Shown here: one piece after another, positions 46,885-56,442 of the stretch
How the letters are laid out: each line of letters starts with the position of its first letter
Position numbering within the stretch: the first letter of the stretch is position 1
From: Alkalicoccobacillus plakortidis
Lineage (GTDB): Bacteria; Bacillota; Bacilli; Bacillales; Bacillaceae_D
Assembly (NCBI RefSeq): GCF_023703085.1
Contig: NZ_JAMQJY010000007.1
Location: 1-64,000 of the forward strand
Length of the DNA: 64,000 nt
Reading direction: 5' to 3'
Position numbers and translations under genes: made by a program
The notes under the pieces: generated by a model
What the model was told of the DNA's origin: nothing
Seen by the model: the letters and a program-made list of their open reading frames with translations, nothing else
Databases searched by the model: none

Positions 46885-47808
46885 TTACTTATCGATTTTA
46901 TTTAATCCTATTTTCCGAATGAAATAATCCTCTAATGTGGTTTGTTTTGTATTAATGGAATGAATGTCTATATCCCTAAGTATTAATGCTTTTGTTATGC
47001 TGGCATGAGGTACATCTGTTGAAAAGATTCGAATCGCCTGACCTTCAACAAGTTTAAAGTTCGTTATGTTTAACTGATCATGTAAAAGAACAGATGCTTT
47101 CTTAGGATCGTTTGTCACAAGCTCAATGTATTCCGTATTCTGTTCCTTAAGCGAATCCATGGACGTTTCTTCAATAAGCTTGCCTTGTTTAATCATACTG
47201 ATCGTGTCTGCAATTTGTTCAATTTCACCAATAATATGGCTTGAGATGAAAAGCGTTATTCCATATTCTTTATTCAGCTTTTTGAACAATCTTCTCATGG
47301 ATTGAATGCCTTCAGGATCGAGCCCATTAATAGGCTCATCTAATATAACGAATTCAGGTTTTGTTATGATAGCCCGTGCGACACAGAGACGCTGTCTCAT
47401 TCCTAGTGAGAAGTCTTGGGGGAATTTATGTGATACATGTGTAAGTCCAACCGACTCCAAAGCATCAGAGATGGCTTGTTTGTTGTGATATCCCATATAT
47501 GCACAATGCAGCTCCAGGTTTTCCCACGCAGTCATTTTCTCATAAAAAATCGGGTATTCAATCATACTTCCTATTCGTTTTAAGTAAGTAAAAGAATGTT
47601 CCTTTAAGGGTTCACCAAACATTTCGATTTCCCCATGGGATGGTTTAATTAAGTTCAAGAGCATCTTCATGATGGTTGACTTACCTGCCCCATTTGATCC
47701 GAGGAAGCCGTAGATTTCACCCTTTTTAATATTCATGGATACATTCGATACGACATCTTGTCCATTGTAGGTTTTGGTTAGATTCCTGGTTTGCACGATA
47801 TAACTCAT
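46885..47808 (-). CDS. ABC transporter ATPase, YcbN-like
   Basis: A 307-residue ATPase: Walker A GSNGAGKST (near residue 40), signature FSLGMRQRLCVA, Walker B FVILDEPINGLDPEG, switch His in FISSHIIGE. Length equals that of B. subtilis YcbN. The 94-base gap to the kinase gene carries the operator at 47865. RBS GGAGG. Confidence 0.88.
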   Translation of the reverse strand: MSYIVQTRNLTKTYNGQDVVSNVSMNIKKGEIYGFLGSNGAGKSTIMKMLLNLIKPSHGEIEMFGEPLKEHSFTYLKRIGSMIEYPIFYEKMTAWENLELHCAYMGYHNKQAISDALESVGLTHVSHKFPQDFSLGMRQRLCVARAIITKPEFVILDEPINGLDPEGIQSMRRLFKKLNKEYGITLFISSHIIGEIEQIADTISMIKQGKLIEETSMDSLKEQNTEYIELVTNDPKKASVLLHDQLNITNFKLVEGQAIRIFSTDVPHASITKALILRDIDIHSINTKQTTLEDYFIRKIGLNKIDK

Positions 47809-47864
47809 GACTTTCCTCCTTTTTCATATCTGCTTCTAGTGTAATAAGTGAACATTTCTTTTCC

Positions 47865-47880
47865 CTATCGTAAATCTCAC
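47865..47880 (-). promoter_or_regulatory. shared operator ahead of the ycbN-like gene
   Basis: On the minus strand GTGAGATTTACGATAG, identical to 41452-41467. An upstream 11-base repeat (TTGAGGTTCTT) precedes it, as in the other copy. Confidence 0.65.
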
Positions 47881-47901
47881 AAGAACCTCAAGAAAAAAGA
47901 C

Positions 47902-48837
47902 CTAATCTTGTTCACGCTTTAGTGTGCAAATAAAGGAGGTTTTATCAAAAGCCTTTGAATAGACGGCGATCCTTCCTTGCATCTCTTCCATTAGCTTTTT
48001 GGTGATGGTTAAACCCAATCCGCTTCCTTGAAAGTCTTTATTTCTTGATTCCTCAAGCGTATACATCCGTTCAAATATCTTTTGCTGATCGATTTCACTG
48101 ATGCCGGCACCTTGATCAAAGATTTCAAAGGATACAGTTGTGTCGTCATAGGTGACGCGCAGTCCTACAATTTTGCCATCGGTTCCATAACGCAGTGCGT
48201 TTGATAATAAGTTAGAGAGAATCCGGTTTAAGGCTTCTTCATTCGCAAGGGCATAGATAGGTGTAGGAGGCAAATCAATGTCTACTTCCAATCCCTTTGC
48301 CTCAATCATTTCATAAAACATTAGGATATTCCGTTTACAAATTTCGGTTAGATTGACTCTATCTAATGGTATATTCTGATCTCCTGCTTCAAGCTTAGCT
48401 AAATCAAAAAAAGAATGAATTAAGGTCGTGATTTCATCCGTTTTTTCATTAACTTGATCGATCATTCGATTGCGTTCTATCTCAGACATTTTTGTTTGTT
48501 CTTTAAGCATCTCGGTGTACCCTGCTATAACGGTTAGGGGAGTTTTTAGATCGTGTGAGATATTTGAAAGCATTCGCTTCATTGATTGTTCGGTTCGGAT
48601 GAACTGACTCGAATGCTCTCTGTTTTGTTCAATTAGCTTATTTAACAAGATGAGAAGATCCGCCAATTCCTTATTTTCCGTCATAATGAGTACCGGGTTA
48701 CTCGCATGTTCATCGACGATCTCAGTCAACTGATTTTTTACAGAAACGATTTGCTTACGGAGCGTTCGTTTTGTTTGTATCTGAAAGGCAATCACACAAA
48801 GAAGAAAAATCAGGAGGAGAAGTAGAAGAGTGATCAT
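47902..48837 (-). CDS. sensor histidine kinase, YcbM-like
   Basis: A 311-residue kinase with one N-terminal membrane helix and no extracellular domain, the intramembrane-sensing type often paired with peptide transporters. His box NISHDLKTPLTVIAGY, N box ILSNLLSNALRYG, G box FQGSGLGLTITKKL. Same length as B. subtilis YcbM. It overlaps the regulator gene by four bases. Confidence 0.87.
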   Translation of the reverse strand: MITLLLLLLIFLLCVIAFQIQTKRTLRKQIVSVKNQLTEIVDEHASNPVLIMTENKELADLLILLNKLIEQNREHSSQFIRTEQSMKRMLSNISHDLKTPLTVIAGYTEMLKEQTKMSEIERNRMIDQVNEKTDEITTLIHSFFDLAKLEAGDQNIPLDRVNLTEICKRNILMFYEMIEAKGLEVDIDLPPTPIYALANEEALNRILSNLLSNALRYGTDGKIVGLRVTYDDTTVSFEIFDQGAGISEIDQQKIFERMYTLEESRNKDFQGSGLGLTITKKLMEEMQGRIAVYSKAFDKTSFICTLKREQD

Positions 48838-49541
48838 TTGAATTCACCTAGCTTGTAACCGATGCCCCATACGGTTTTAACATATTCTGGTTTGGTTGGA
48901 TCATCTTCAATTTTCTCGCGTAATCGACTTATATGTACATTAATCACATGATCGTCACCATAATAATGATCGTCCCATACAGAGTGATAAATCTGTTCTT
49001 TTGTCATCACCTTTTTAGGATTCTCAAAAAATAGCTTTAAAATGTTCCACTCTTTTGAGGTTAGACTCATTTCTTGTCCATTCTTTTTTACGATGAAATT
49101 GTGTATATCCATCTCAATCTCATGGATGGTAAGGATAGCTGGAACTTCCGGCTGAGTGGACTCTTTATATTGTGTAGATCTTCGTATAGCGGCTTTTACT
49201 CTAGCTAAAAGCTCTATCATTGAGAACGGCTTCGTTATATAATCATCTGCCCCAAACCCTAATCCCAAAGCTTTATCAGCCTCGCCATCTTTTGCTGAGG
49301 TGATAATGACTGGAACAAAGCTATTTTGCCTTAGTGTCTGAAGAAAATCCATGCCATTAATCTCAGGTAGCATCAAATCAAGTAATACCAAATCATAGCT
49401 ATTGCTAATGAAACGATTGATCGCTTCCTTTCCCGTAAAAACCGGATCAACTTTAAAGCCTTCATTTGTTAAGTAGCTTCGTACCATATCACTAATGGCC
49501 ACATCATCTTCCACAAGTAATATTCTCTCCAAAAGTAGCAC
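48834..49541 (-). CDS. OmpR-family response regulator, YcbL-like
   Basis: A 235-residue regulator: receiver with LLVEDDVAISDMV, phospho-Asp in LVLLDLMLPEING and YITKPFS; winged helix with SLTSKEWNILKLFF and VHISRLREKIEDD. The probable target is the 11-base repeat ahead of the transporter and serine hydrolase genes. The start is GTG at 49541 or a TTG 9 bases later; neither has a strong RBS. Confidence 0.87.
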   Translation of the reverse strand: MLLLERILLVEDDVAISDMVRSYLTNEGFKVDPVFTGKEAINRFISNSYDLVLLDLMLPEINGMDFLQTLRQNSFVPVIITSAKDGEADKALGLGFGADDYITKPFSMIELLARVKAAIRRSTQYKESTQPEVPAILTIHEIEMDIHNFIVKKNGQEMSLTSKEWNILKLFFENPKKVMTKEQIYHSVWDDHYYGDDHVINVHISRLREKIEDDPTKPEYVKTVWGIGYKLGEFK

Positions 49542-49696
49542 CGTCTCTCGTTATAAATTATAAGTAATTCCTATTAGATCATATTAAAGATTAATGAAGG
49601 AAGCTAGTTTTTGTTATTTTCTTTAACATTTCTATACAAATTGTGCTTTTAACTATGTGTATGGAAGGGTATGGAAATGAAAAGGAGGCGTTACGA

Positions 49697-50782
49697 ATGA
49701 AAAAAGTGACTAAAACAGCTGGAATGGTTTCTGTAGCTTTTCTACTCGTAGGATGCCAGAATACAGAGGATGAGACACAGACCACGAATGTTGAGCCGGT
49801 TGAAGAAAGCGCGTCAGATGAGAGTGATCAGGATGAGAATCAAGGCGTAGAATCAGAAGCGGAAGATCATGATGAAGAAAACAGTAGCGAGCATACAAAT
49901 GATGAGAATGATGACAACGAGGATACAGAAGAAGTTTCTTCAAATGATGATGAAGAGGATGACACAAACGTTTATGGAGGAACTCTAGCAAGTGGAAATT
50001 ACTTTATCGATACAGGTTATTTCGATGACGGTACTAATTTTATAACAACATTTTTCATTAAACGTAATGGAGAGGGTGATTACTCAAATGAGGATCGCTT
50101 AGAGAGGTCACTAATCGATAATGATCCATCTGAACAGGATATTCTTAGCTCATTTGCTGATATATCGCTAGATTGGCCTGACCTTTATATTCAATTTAAT
50201 GTAAATATACATTCAGAAGAAAATGAATTAGCAACAACCTCCGCACAAAGCAATCTATTTTTCAACTCATTGTTTGGAATTAGTGATCTATATGGGGTAG
50301 AAGAGATTGTATTTTTAAATCAAGATGGGGAAAAAGATATAGAAGTGGCTGAAAGATTAATAGATGATTCTATTATAGTTAAAGACGAAAGAGGTCTATC
50401 AAGAGGCTATTATACAATCTACGATGAAGAATTAGAGCAAACCTTGTTTCTATCTGGAGCAGAGTTAGAAGAGGAAGTTGCAAATGATAATGGTGATCCT
50501 CTAACTTTCTCAGAAACCGTTGAAGCAATGGGCACAATAGATCATGAAGATGCTTTTTATTCTTCTGCAGTAGTTGAAGGCATAGAGATCGTTAACGCAT
50601 CAATTGAGAATAGTGTTGCTACTGTTGAATATACGATGGACGAAGAGATTAATACAGAAGCAGATCGAACAGTGTTTGAGAACGCCATACAGCTTGCAGC
50701 ACTTGATTTTCATGCGTGGGAAGTTCGATTGATCAATGATACTATGCAAGAAGTCGTCACGTATCCATTAGTAGGTCAATAA
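49697..50782 (+). CDS. acidic-linker lipoprotein
   Basis: A 361-residue lipoprotein: lipobox LLVGC near residue 20, a highly acidic linker (about 25-90, mainly E, D, S) and a two-part globular domain that recalls GerMN-like folds, though I am not sure of it. Best start ATG 49697 with AAAGGAGG; the longer frame from 49643 has no RBS. Function unknown. Confidence 0.7.
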   Translation: MKKVTKTAGMVSVAFLLVGCQNTEDETQTTNVEPVEESASDESDQDENQGVESEAEDHDEENSSEHTNDENDDNEDTEEVSSNDDEEDDTNVYGGTLASGNYFIDTGYFDDGTNFITTFFIKRNGEGDYSNEDRLERSLIDNDPSEQDILSSFADISLDWPDLYIQFNVNIHSEENELATTSAQSNLFFNSLFGISDLYGVEEIVFLNQDGEKDIEVAERLIDDSIIVKDERGLSRGYYTIYDEELEQTLFLSGAELEEEVANDNGDPLTFSETVEAMGTIDHEDAFYSSAVVEGIEIVNASIENSVATVEYTMDEEINTEADRTVFENAIQLAALDFHAWEVRLINDTMQEVVTYPLVGQ

Positions 50783-50792
50783 CTCAAGTAAA

Positions 50793-50831
50793 GACAAATA
50801 GTCTTCTTAACGGAGGGTGCTATTTGTTTTT
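50793..50831 (+). terminator. terminator
   Basis: ACAAATAG...CTATTTGT stem followed by TTTTTTT. Confidence 0.75.
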
Positions 50832-50975
50832 TTGTGGCGATTTGTGTAGGGAAATCCGTCATTCACTAGCCTAACATTTTTCCCAAACGCTTTAAGTAAA
50901 CTATAATAGAGGCATAAATACATAAGGTTTGTTGGTGTATATGAATACCAGCATTTTCTTAATAGGAGCGTACAT

Positions 50976-51860
50976 ATGAACGATAAAGTAGTTGTCGTCA
51001 CCGGAGCAAATAGTGGACTTGGCCTAGAAACGGCTAAGCACTTCTCAGGAGAGGGGCATCAAGTTATTTTAGCAGTGAGAAATACTGAAAAAGGAAGAAA
51101 GGCGAAAGAAGACATACTACGCTTATATCCACAAGCGAATGTTCAAGTTTATCAACTCGACCTATCCAAGCTTCAAAGCGTGCGAGAATTTGTTAAGACG
51201 TTATCAAGCCAAGTACATGTCATTGATTTACTCATTAATAATGCAGGCGTTATGATGCCACCATACTCCAAGACGGAGGATGGATTTGAATTGCAATTTG
51301 CCAGTAATCACCTTGGTCACTTTGCTCTAACTGGTTTACTGCTCCCGTTATTAGAGAATGGGGAAGCATCACGAATCGTGACACTAACGTCCATTGCCTA
51401 TCGAAATGCAGTCATCCAGTTTGAAAACCTGCATGGAAGTAAGGGGTACAAGAGCTATCTATTTTATGGTCAGAGTAAACTAGCGAATTTAATGTTTGCC
51501 AAAGAGTTAGATAAGCGTTTAAAAGCGAATCACTATAAAACAAAAAGTTTAGCCGCGCATCCAGGTATCTCATCGACGAACCTTTTCACCTTAGGTAGAA
51601 AAGAAACACCTTGGTTTGTTAAACCTTTACTGAAGGTAGTTAGTCAGCCAGCTGAAAAAGGGGCGCTACCAATTATTATGGCAGCCACAGACCAATCTCT
51701 TCAGGGAGGAGAATTAATTGGTCCAGATGGCAAAGGTGGAAGAAAAGGAAACCCTACTATCGAAGAACCAAAGAAAGTAACCTACACAGATTCTACAATG
51801 GAAGAGTTATGGACTATCTCAGAGGATCTTACGGAAGTGAAGTATCATTTTAATAAATAA
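50976..51860 (+). CDS. short-chain dehydrogenase of the retinol-dehydrogenase type
   Basis: A 294-residue SDR: TGANSGLGLETAK (cofactor site), LLINNAGVMMPP, the catalytic Ser region VTLTSIAY and YGQSK (Tyr, Lys). The length and LAAHPGISSTNL segment fit the WWOX/retinol-dehydrogenase-like group common in soil bacteria. Substrate unknown. RBS AGGAGCG. Confidence 0.82.
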   Translation: MNDKVVVVTGANSGLGLETAKHFSGEGHQVILAVRNTEKGRKAKEDILRLYPQANVQVYQLDLSKLQSVREFVKTLSSQVHVIDLLINNAGVMMPPYSKTEDGFELQFASNHLGHFALTGLLLPLLENGEASRIVTLTSIAYRNAVIQFENLHGSKGYKSYLFYGQSKLANLMFAKELDKRLKANHYKTKSLAAHPGISSTNLFTLGRKETPWFVKPLLKVVSQPAEKGALPIIMAATDQSLQGGELIGPDGKGGRKGNPTIEEPKKVTYTDSTMEELWTISEDLTEVKYHFNK

Positions 51861-51865
51861 CTAAT

Positions 51866-51901
51866 AAGACCACTGACACCTCAAGTCAGTGGTCTATTTT
51901 A
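51866..51901 (+). terminator. terminator
   Basis: AAGACCACTGAC...GTCAGTGGTCTATTTT hairpin. Confidence 0.85.
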
Positions 51902-51954
51902 TCAAATTGATACTCCAGGCTTGTTACCAAACAAAAGGTTAGCAATTATTAATT

Positions 51955-52299
51955 CTACTCAGTATGATTCCCTTCACCTTCATTTCGTCCAATTTGTATA
52001 ACTCCATCAAGATCGTTATAGATATATTCATATTCATAGTCTGCTTCATCAGAAAAAGTAACATAGGCCTGGTAAGCGCCTCTTTCATCATCCCTATCGT
52101 TTCTCCAATTGTATTCTGTCCGGATAGAATCAATCTCCTCATCTGTATAATTTCTCTCTTCAGTTAAGTAGTCATAGACCATAGTTTCCGTTTGTTCTAG
52201 CTGTTCCTGACTGCCGTTAAAGAAATTAAATAACAAAATTCCTCCTCCAATTAAAGACATGACAGCTACAATAGTAATTAAACCTACTCTTTTTTTCAT
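51955..52299 (-). CDS. DUF3139-like membrane-anchored protein
   Basis: A 114-residue protein with an N-terminal helix (residues 7-28) and an acidic extracellular part (TEERNYTDEEIDSIRTEY, then YVTFSDEADYEYEYIY). The pattern is that of DUF3139. GAGGTGAAG precedes the ATG. Function unknown. Confidence 0.75.
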   Translation of the reverse strand: MKKRVGLITIVAVMSLIGGGILLFNFFNGSQEQLEQTETMVYDYLTEERNYTDEEIDSIRTEYNWRNDRDDERGAYQAYVTFSDEADYEYEYIYNDLDGVIQIGRNEGEGNHTE

Positions 52300-52570
52300 T
52301 ATTCTTCACCTCATTTAATAGTTATCTATACATATCAAACACGTTAACTACAAAATTAGTGGAACGAAAATAAAAAGATGAAAATCATTTGCTAGATTAT
52401 TAGTTAACATGTTCATTTAAGAATTTATACCCTGAATATGTCATGAATAAAACTAAAAATATAACCTTCATAGATAGAAAGAATATGGTCCGTGCTCAAA
52501 AATACGACTCTCTAGACCACACGAACGTATGCTAAACTAAAGATATTCTCTACATAAAGGGGGCGTTGAT

Positions 52571-53729
52571 TTGACTATTCGGCAGTTGACTGATGATGAA
52601 TTTGAACAAGCTTTTCAATTAAGCTGCTACGCTTTCCAGGTGAATGACCCAGAAGAGTTACGACCTTCTGCGCATCTTTCATGGAATGAAGCCACTTGTT
52701 ACGGGGATGTATCTAATGGAGAGGTTCTTGCTAAATTGGATCTGTTGCCTTTTCATGTTGATATCCACGGGAAATCAATGCAAATGGGAGGAATCGTTGG
52801 AGTAGCATCCTACCCAGAGCAGCGCAGAAAAGGGCTTGTCAAACAACTAATAGTCCATACACTCAAAGAGATGCGAGTTAAAGGACAACTTCTTTCATAC
52901 CTTGCTCCTTTTGAGGTTGGTTTCTATCGGAAATTCGGTTGGGAAATGGCTTTTGATGAAACAACTTTTACACTTGAGCCAATACAACTTCCAAAACCTA
53001 ATCCACTCTTAGAAGGACAAATCGAACGTGTTCCTTTTTCTGACAAACGAATTCGTACTATATATAAAAACCAGCAAAGGCACGGAATGCTCATTCGCGA
53101 AGAATGGTGGTGGAAGAGCCTTGAACGAAAGTATAGCAAACACTACACTGCTATCTACACAGACCAGTCTGGTACAGCGATTGCTTATATTGTGTACCAA
53201 GTTAAAAATCGTCAATTTGAAACAGATGAGCTACTTTATACAGAACCCGCCGGACTAGCTGCCCTTCTTTCATTTATTGGTCAGCATGATTCAATGATTG
53301 ACTCAGCTGAAATCACAACACCATCATCAGATAGCTTGAATTATTTCCTGCCTGACCCTAAAACCAAAGCTGAAATCGTGCCTTATTTTATGACCAGAAT
53401 TGTAGATGTACAAGCTTTTTTAGTAGAGTTTCCTTTCCTTAATTCAGAAGGCGGAAATTATACCCTGCAAATTGAAGACTCTTTTGCTGAGTGGAACAAC
53501 AAGATCTTTTCTTAATTTAAATAGCGGGAATGTAAGCTGTGAAGTCATAACCAATATGGAAGCGCCATCTATAAAAATGAGTATCCAAACACTGACTGGA
53601 TTAATGCTCGGTTATCGGCGTCCTTCTTTTTATATCAAACAAGGACTTATAAAGGGAGATACTAAAGAGATAGAATTTTTTGTTCGTCATATTCCTGACG
53701 AAGCTCCTGCCCTTGTTGATTTCTTTTAG
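52571..53729 (+). CDS. Eis-like GNAT acetyltransferase (frameshifted near the end)
   Basis: A two-domain protein: an N-terminal GNAT part with VVGVASYPEQRRKGLVKQLI and YRKFGWEMA, and a C-terminal sterol-carrier-like domain. This is the Eis/YkgJ-type enhanced-intracellular-survival architecture. The frame shifts near 53505 (ATCTTTTCTT); removing one T gives NKIFLNLNSGNVSCEV and 385 residues, the usual length. This is a homopolymer event, not the GCTGG type. The TTG start follows AAGGGGGCG. Confidence 0.8.
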
Positions 53730-53734
53730 GATGA

Positions 53735-53759
53735 AGACCTAGCCTTTGGCTGGGTTTTT
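53735..53759 (+). terminator. terminator
   Basis: CCTAGCC...GGCTGGG stem followed by TTTTTG. Confidence 0.75.
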
Positions 53760-53793
53760 GTTTTGGGTAAATGAGTATAACTCAATCTATCAT

Positions 53794-53808
53794 TGAGAAT
53801 TATTATCA
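53794..53808 (+). promoter_or_regulatory. Fur box
   Basis: TGAGAATTATTATCA matches the 7-1-7 consensus TGATAATNATTATCA with one mismatch, 55 bases before the reductase gene. Confidence 0.8.
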
Positions 53809-53862
53809 ATTGATGTAGACTAAAAGTAACGTTACATAAAATGAATAGGAGGGGACAAGACC

Positions 53863-54567
53863 ATGCAAATATACTGGACTAAAATCAATAAAATTATTGA
53901 AGAAACGCCTGAGGTAAAAACATACTTGCTCGACTGCCCGGAAGGATTTACATGGGAAGAGGGTTCCCACACCCATTTTGCATTAGAAGGATTTAATGCC
54001 GGTGAGAAACCAAACCGTAGCCTGATTCGCCACATGTCAATCTCCACTTTACCGAACGAACATTCAATTGGGATCACAACACGTATTAGAGAGCAGTGCT
54101 CTGAGTTTAAATCCATTTTGAGAAGCCTTACTATTGGAGACGAGGTAGCCATTTTCAAAACTCATTCGAATGTTCCGCTAAAAAGAGAAAATAAAAATGT
54201 GTACCTACTGTCATCAGGTGTCGGGCTAGCAACGTTTAGACCACTTGTGCTTGAATATATCGAGCGTGCTGATAACGTTAATCAGATCCATTCCCTAAAT
54301 ATCGATTCATCTAAGAATTTCTTATTTACGACTATTTTTGAATCTGCACCTGATAAGAAGTTCACTTCACAGTTTGTCTCTACTCGTAAAGACTACTATG
54401 AAGAAGTGAAAACTCTTTCTGCAGATAAAGATGGACTCTTTTATGTGGTCGGTAGCAATGAATTTCTCGTACAGAACATAGAACTACTACGTGGGCAGGG
54501 CATTAAGCCGGAACAAATTGTACTCGACAAGCATGAGCAACAACTGCCTGAGTTTTTATCGGAATAG
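53863..54567 (+). CDS. FNR-like flavin reductase, probably iron-responsive
   Basis: A 234-residue flavoprotein: an N-terminal FAD-binding barrel (RHMSISTLPNEHSIGITTR), then LLSSGVGLATFRPLVLEYI for NAD(P)H binding and a C-terminal FYVVGSNEFLVQ. It resembles ferredoxin or siderophore reductases. The Fur box upstream predicts induction under iron shortage, so ferric-siderophore or heme reduction is a fair guess. RBS GGAGGGG. Confidence 0.75.
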   Translation: MQIYWTKINKIIEETPEVKTYLLDCPEGFTWEEGSHTHFALEGFNAGEKPNRSLIRHMSISTLPNEHSIGITTRIREQCSEFKSILRSLTIGDEVAIFKTHSNVPLKRENKNVYLLSSGVGLATFRPLVLEYIERADNVNQIHSLNIDSSKNFLFTTIFESAPDKKFTSQFVSTRKDYYEEVKTLSADKDGLFYVVGSNEFLVQNIELLRGQGIKPEQIVLDKHEQQLPEFLSE

Positions 54568-54586
54568 GTACTATTAACAGACATCT

Positions 54587-54629
54587 AAATCCTAATCTTT
54601 CTTTATTAGAAGAGAGATTGGGATTTATT
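54587..54629 (+). terminator. terminator
   Basis: AAATCCTAATCT...AGATTGGGATTT stem with T-rich tail. Confidence 0.75.
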
Positions 54630-54740
54630 TATTGTCATTTAAGAATATAGATAAAAGTAATAAGGGTATATTAGTTTATTTCAATATAAAAGAGGTTACT
54701 CCATATATAAGATTATCTTAAAATTGGGGGTTTCATCCAA

Positions 54741-55688
54741 ATGAGAAACGATCACTTTTTAATTGGTCTTACTAGCTTTACCTTTTTAATGGCAGCAACG
54801 GCGTGTAGTAACGACGATTCAAATGTAACGAGTGAAGAGCAGCAAAATGTGAGTGAAGTGAGCGACTCTGAACCAACTGAAACAGAAGAAGATCTAAACA
54901 AAGTTGAAGATGATGAAATGGTCGATGAAGATACTGAGGAGAGAGAACTTGAGCTTGTAGAAGAAGGAGAAGAACGAGAGGCTAGCACAACAAAAGAAGA
55001 TTATTATATGCAGAATGGTACATTTGTTGGTGGTGAAATAACAGATGGCAGAAGTGTAGGGGATATCAATCAGGGTGCGCATGATGGTTATGAGAGGCTT
55101 GTTCTCGATATTTATGAAGGGTCATATCAAGAGCTTGGTGATCCAGCAGACATACCTAATTACTTTGAAATCACAAAAGAAGCCTATCCTTCTCGTCTGA
55201 TTTATACATTAGCAGGTATTCGAGGTCTGCCAGAAGAGATTCCCGAGTTATCAAATATGGAGCTCTTTTCACATATGAGCGTCGTTCCGTATTTTAGTGA
55301 TGCCACGATTCAGTTAGCCGTGTATCTGCAGGAACCTGTTGAGTTTGAAGTGTTTGAAATGCACAATCCCGCCAAAATTGTGACAGATATTAGATCGATT
55401 AGTGACGAAAATGAGTATGCTCCCGTATTTTCTGTTAGAACAGCATCTACCTCGCAGGGGGATACTGTTGATGCTATTCAAAGCGCGGATTCGGAATTTA
55501 GAGAAAGGGATGCAGACCAAGTAAGAACCTTGCACTCAGAGGACAATTCGGTATTTGTAGAAGAGGGTTACTATAGTAGTTTGGAAGAAGCGGAAGAGAG
55601 AAAAATAGAGTTGGAGAACGATGGTATTGATTTTGATTTACACATCGAAGAACGCGGTACGCATGACATTCCTAAATATATTAAATAA
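54741..55688 (+). CDS. AMIN-like domain lipoprotein
   Basis: A 315-residue lipoprotein: signal with lipobox MAATAC, a very acidic linker (about 25-85), an AMIN-like domain (HDGYERLVLDIYEG to PAKIVTDIRSI, 110-235) and a C-terminal SPOR-like stretch (GYYSSLEEAEERKIEL). The leader and upstream 80 bases are near-duplicates of those of the gene at 56443, while the domains differ. Role unknown, probably wall-associated. Confidence 0.75.
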   Translation: MRNDHFLIGLTSFTFLMAATACSNDDSNVTSEEQQNVSEVSDSEPTETEEDLNKVEDDEMVDEDTEERELELVEEGEEREASTTKEDYYMQNGTFVGGEITDGRSVGDINQGAHDGYERLVLDIYEGSYQELGDPADIPNYFEITKEAYPSRLIYTLAGIRGLPEEIPELSNMELFSHMSVVPYFSDATIQLAVYLQEPVEFEVFEMHNPAKIVTDIRSISDENEYAPVFSVRTASTSQGDTVDAIQSADSEFRERDADQVRTLHSEDNSVFVEEGYYSSLEEAEERKIELENDGIDFDLHIEERGTHDIPKYIK

Positions 55689-55919
55689 GTACTAGTTAAA
55701 AACAGAGGTATCTTCAAAGCGCTCATTTCCTTAGGGAAAGGAATTAAATCAAAGAGTAGATTAGTGAAGGGGAATGTACAGCTACGTAATCATGAAACTA
55801 AAGGTTTGATAGTTCGTATACCTTAAAGAAGCTTTTCTTCTTTGTTTAAGGAAGATATCTGAGTTCGTATTAGAAAACTCAACTGTTGCAAAAATTTATT
55901 TACTCAAAGGATGAGCGAT

Positions 55920-56117
55920 ATGTTTAAGAAGAAAAAGATAGAAGATAACCGATTTAGAATAAAAACCACTGAAAATATCCCTACATTAGGTACAATAACT
56001 ATCTTAGTCGATCAATTCACTGGAGTTAACTATCTTCAAACATGGATTGGATCAGGGAGTGGCATTACACCTTTATTAGACGAGAAAGGTCAAGTAGTGG
56101 TGGATGTATCCTCATGA
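55920..56117 (+). CDS. DUF6440-like small protein
   Basis: A 65-residue protein ending in ILVDQFTGVNYLQTWIGSGSGITPLLDEKGQVV, the signature of DUF6440. AAAGGATGAG fits the ATG at 55920 better than the ATG at 55911 that it overlaps. Function unknown. Confidence 0.75.
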   Translation: MFKKKKIEDNRFRIKTTENIPTLGTITILVDQFTGVNYLQTWIGSGSGITPLLDEKGQVVVDVSS

Positions 56118-56442
56118 GCTTGTGTGAGGTAGGGAATGAGAAAATGCTACTTGGCTATATCTAATCTGCGTTCACAACAAGCTGAACGCAGGTTACTATT
56201 ATTTATTCCTCAGGTAACGTATAGCTATTACAGCTGCTATCGCAGTTATAAACCATGTATAGCAAAAAAGATTAACGAAGTATTTTTCTAGCCACTATTA
56301 TAATTTCACTTACCATAATTTTCTTATAACATATCGCAAATCAACACAGATGAACCTAAAATTGGATAAATATTAAGTTTATTTCCATACGAAAACGGTT
56401 ACTCCATACATAAGTTAAATTTAAAAGTGAGGGTCTCATACA
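56118..56442. other. 325-base gap
   Basis: No gene visible. The last 80 bases (from about 56370) match the region ahead of the lipoprotein gene at 54741, including GGTTACTCCATACATAAG (GGTTACTCCATATATAAG there). They probably contain a shared promoter. Confidence 0.55.
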
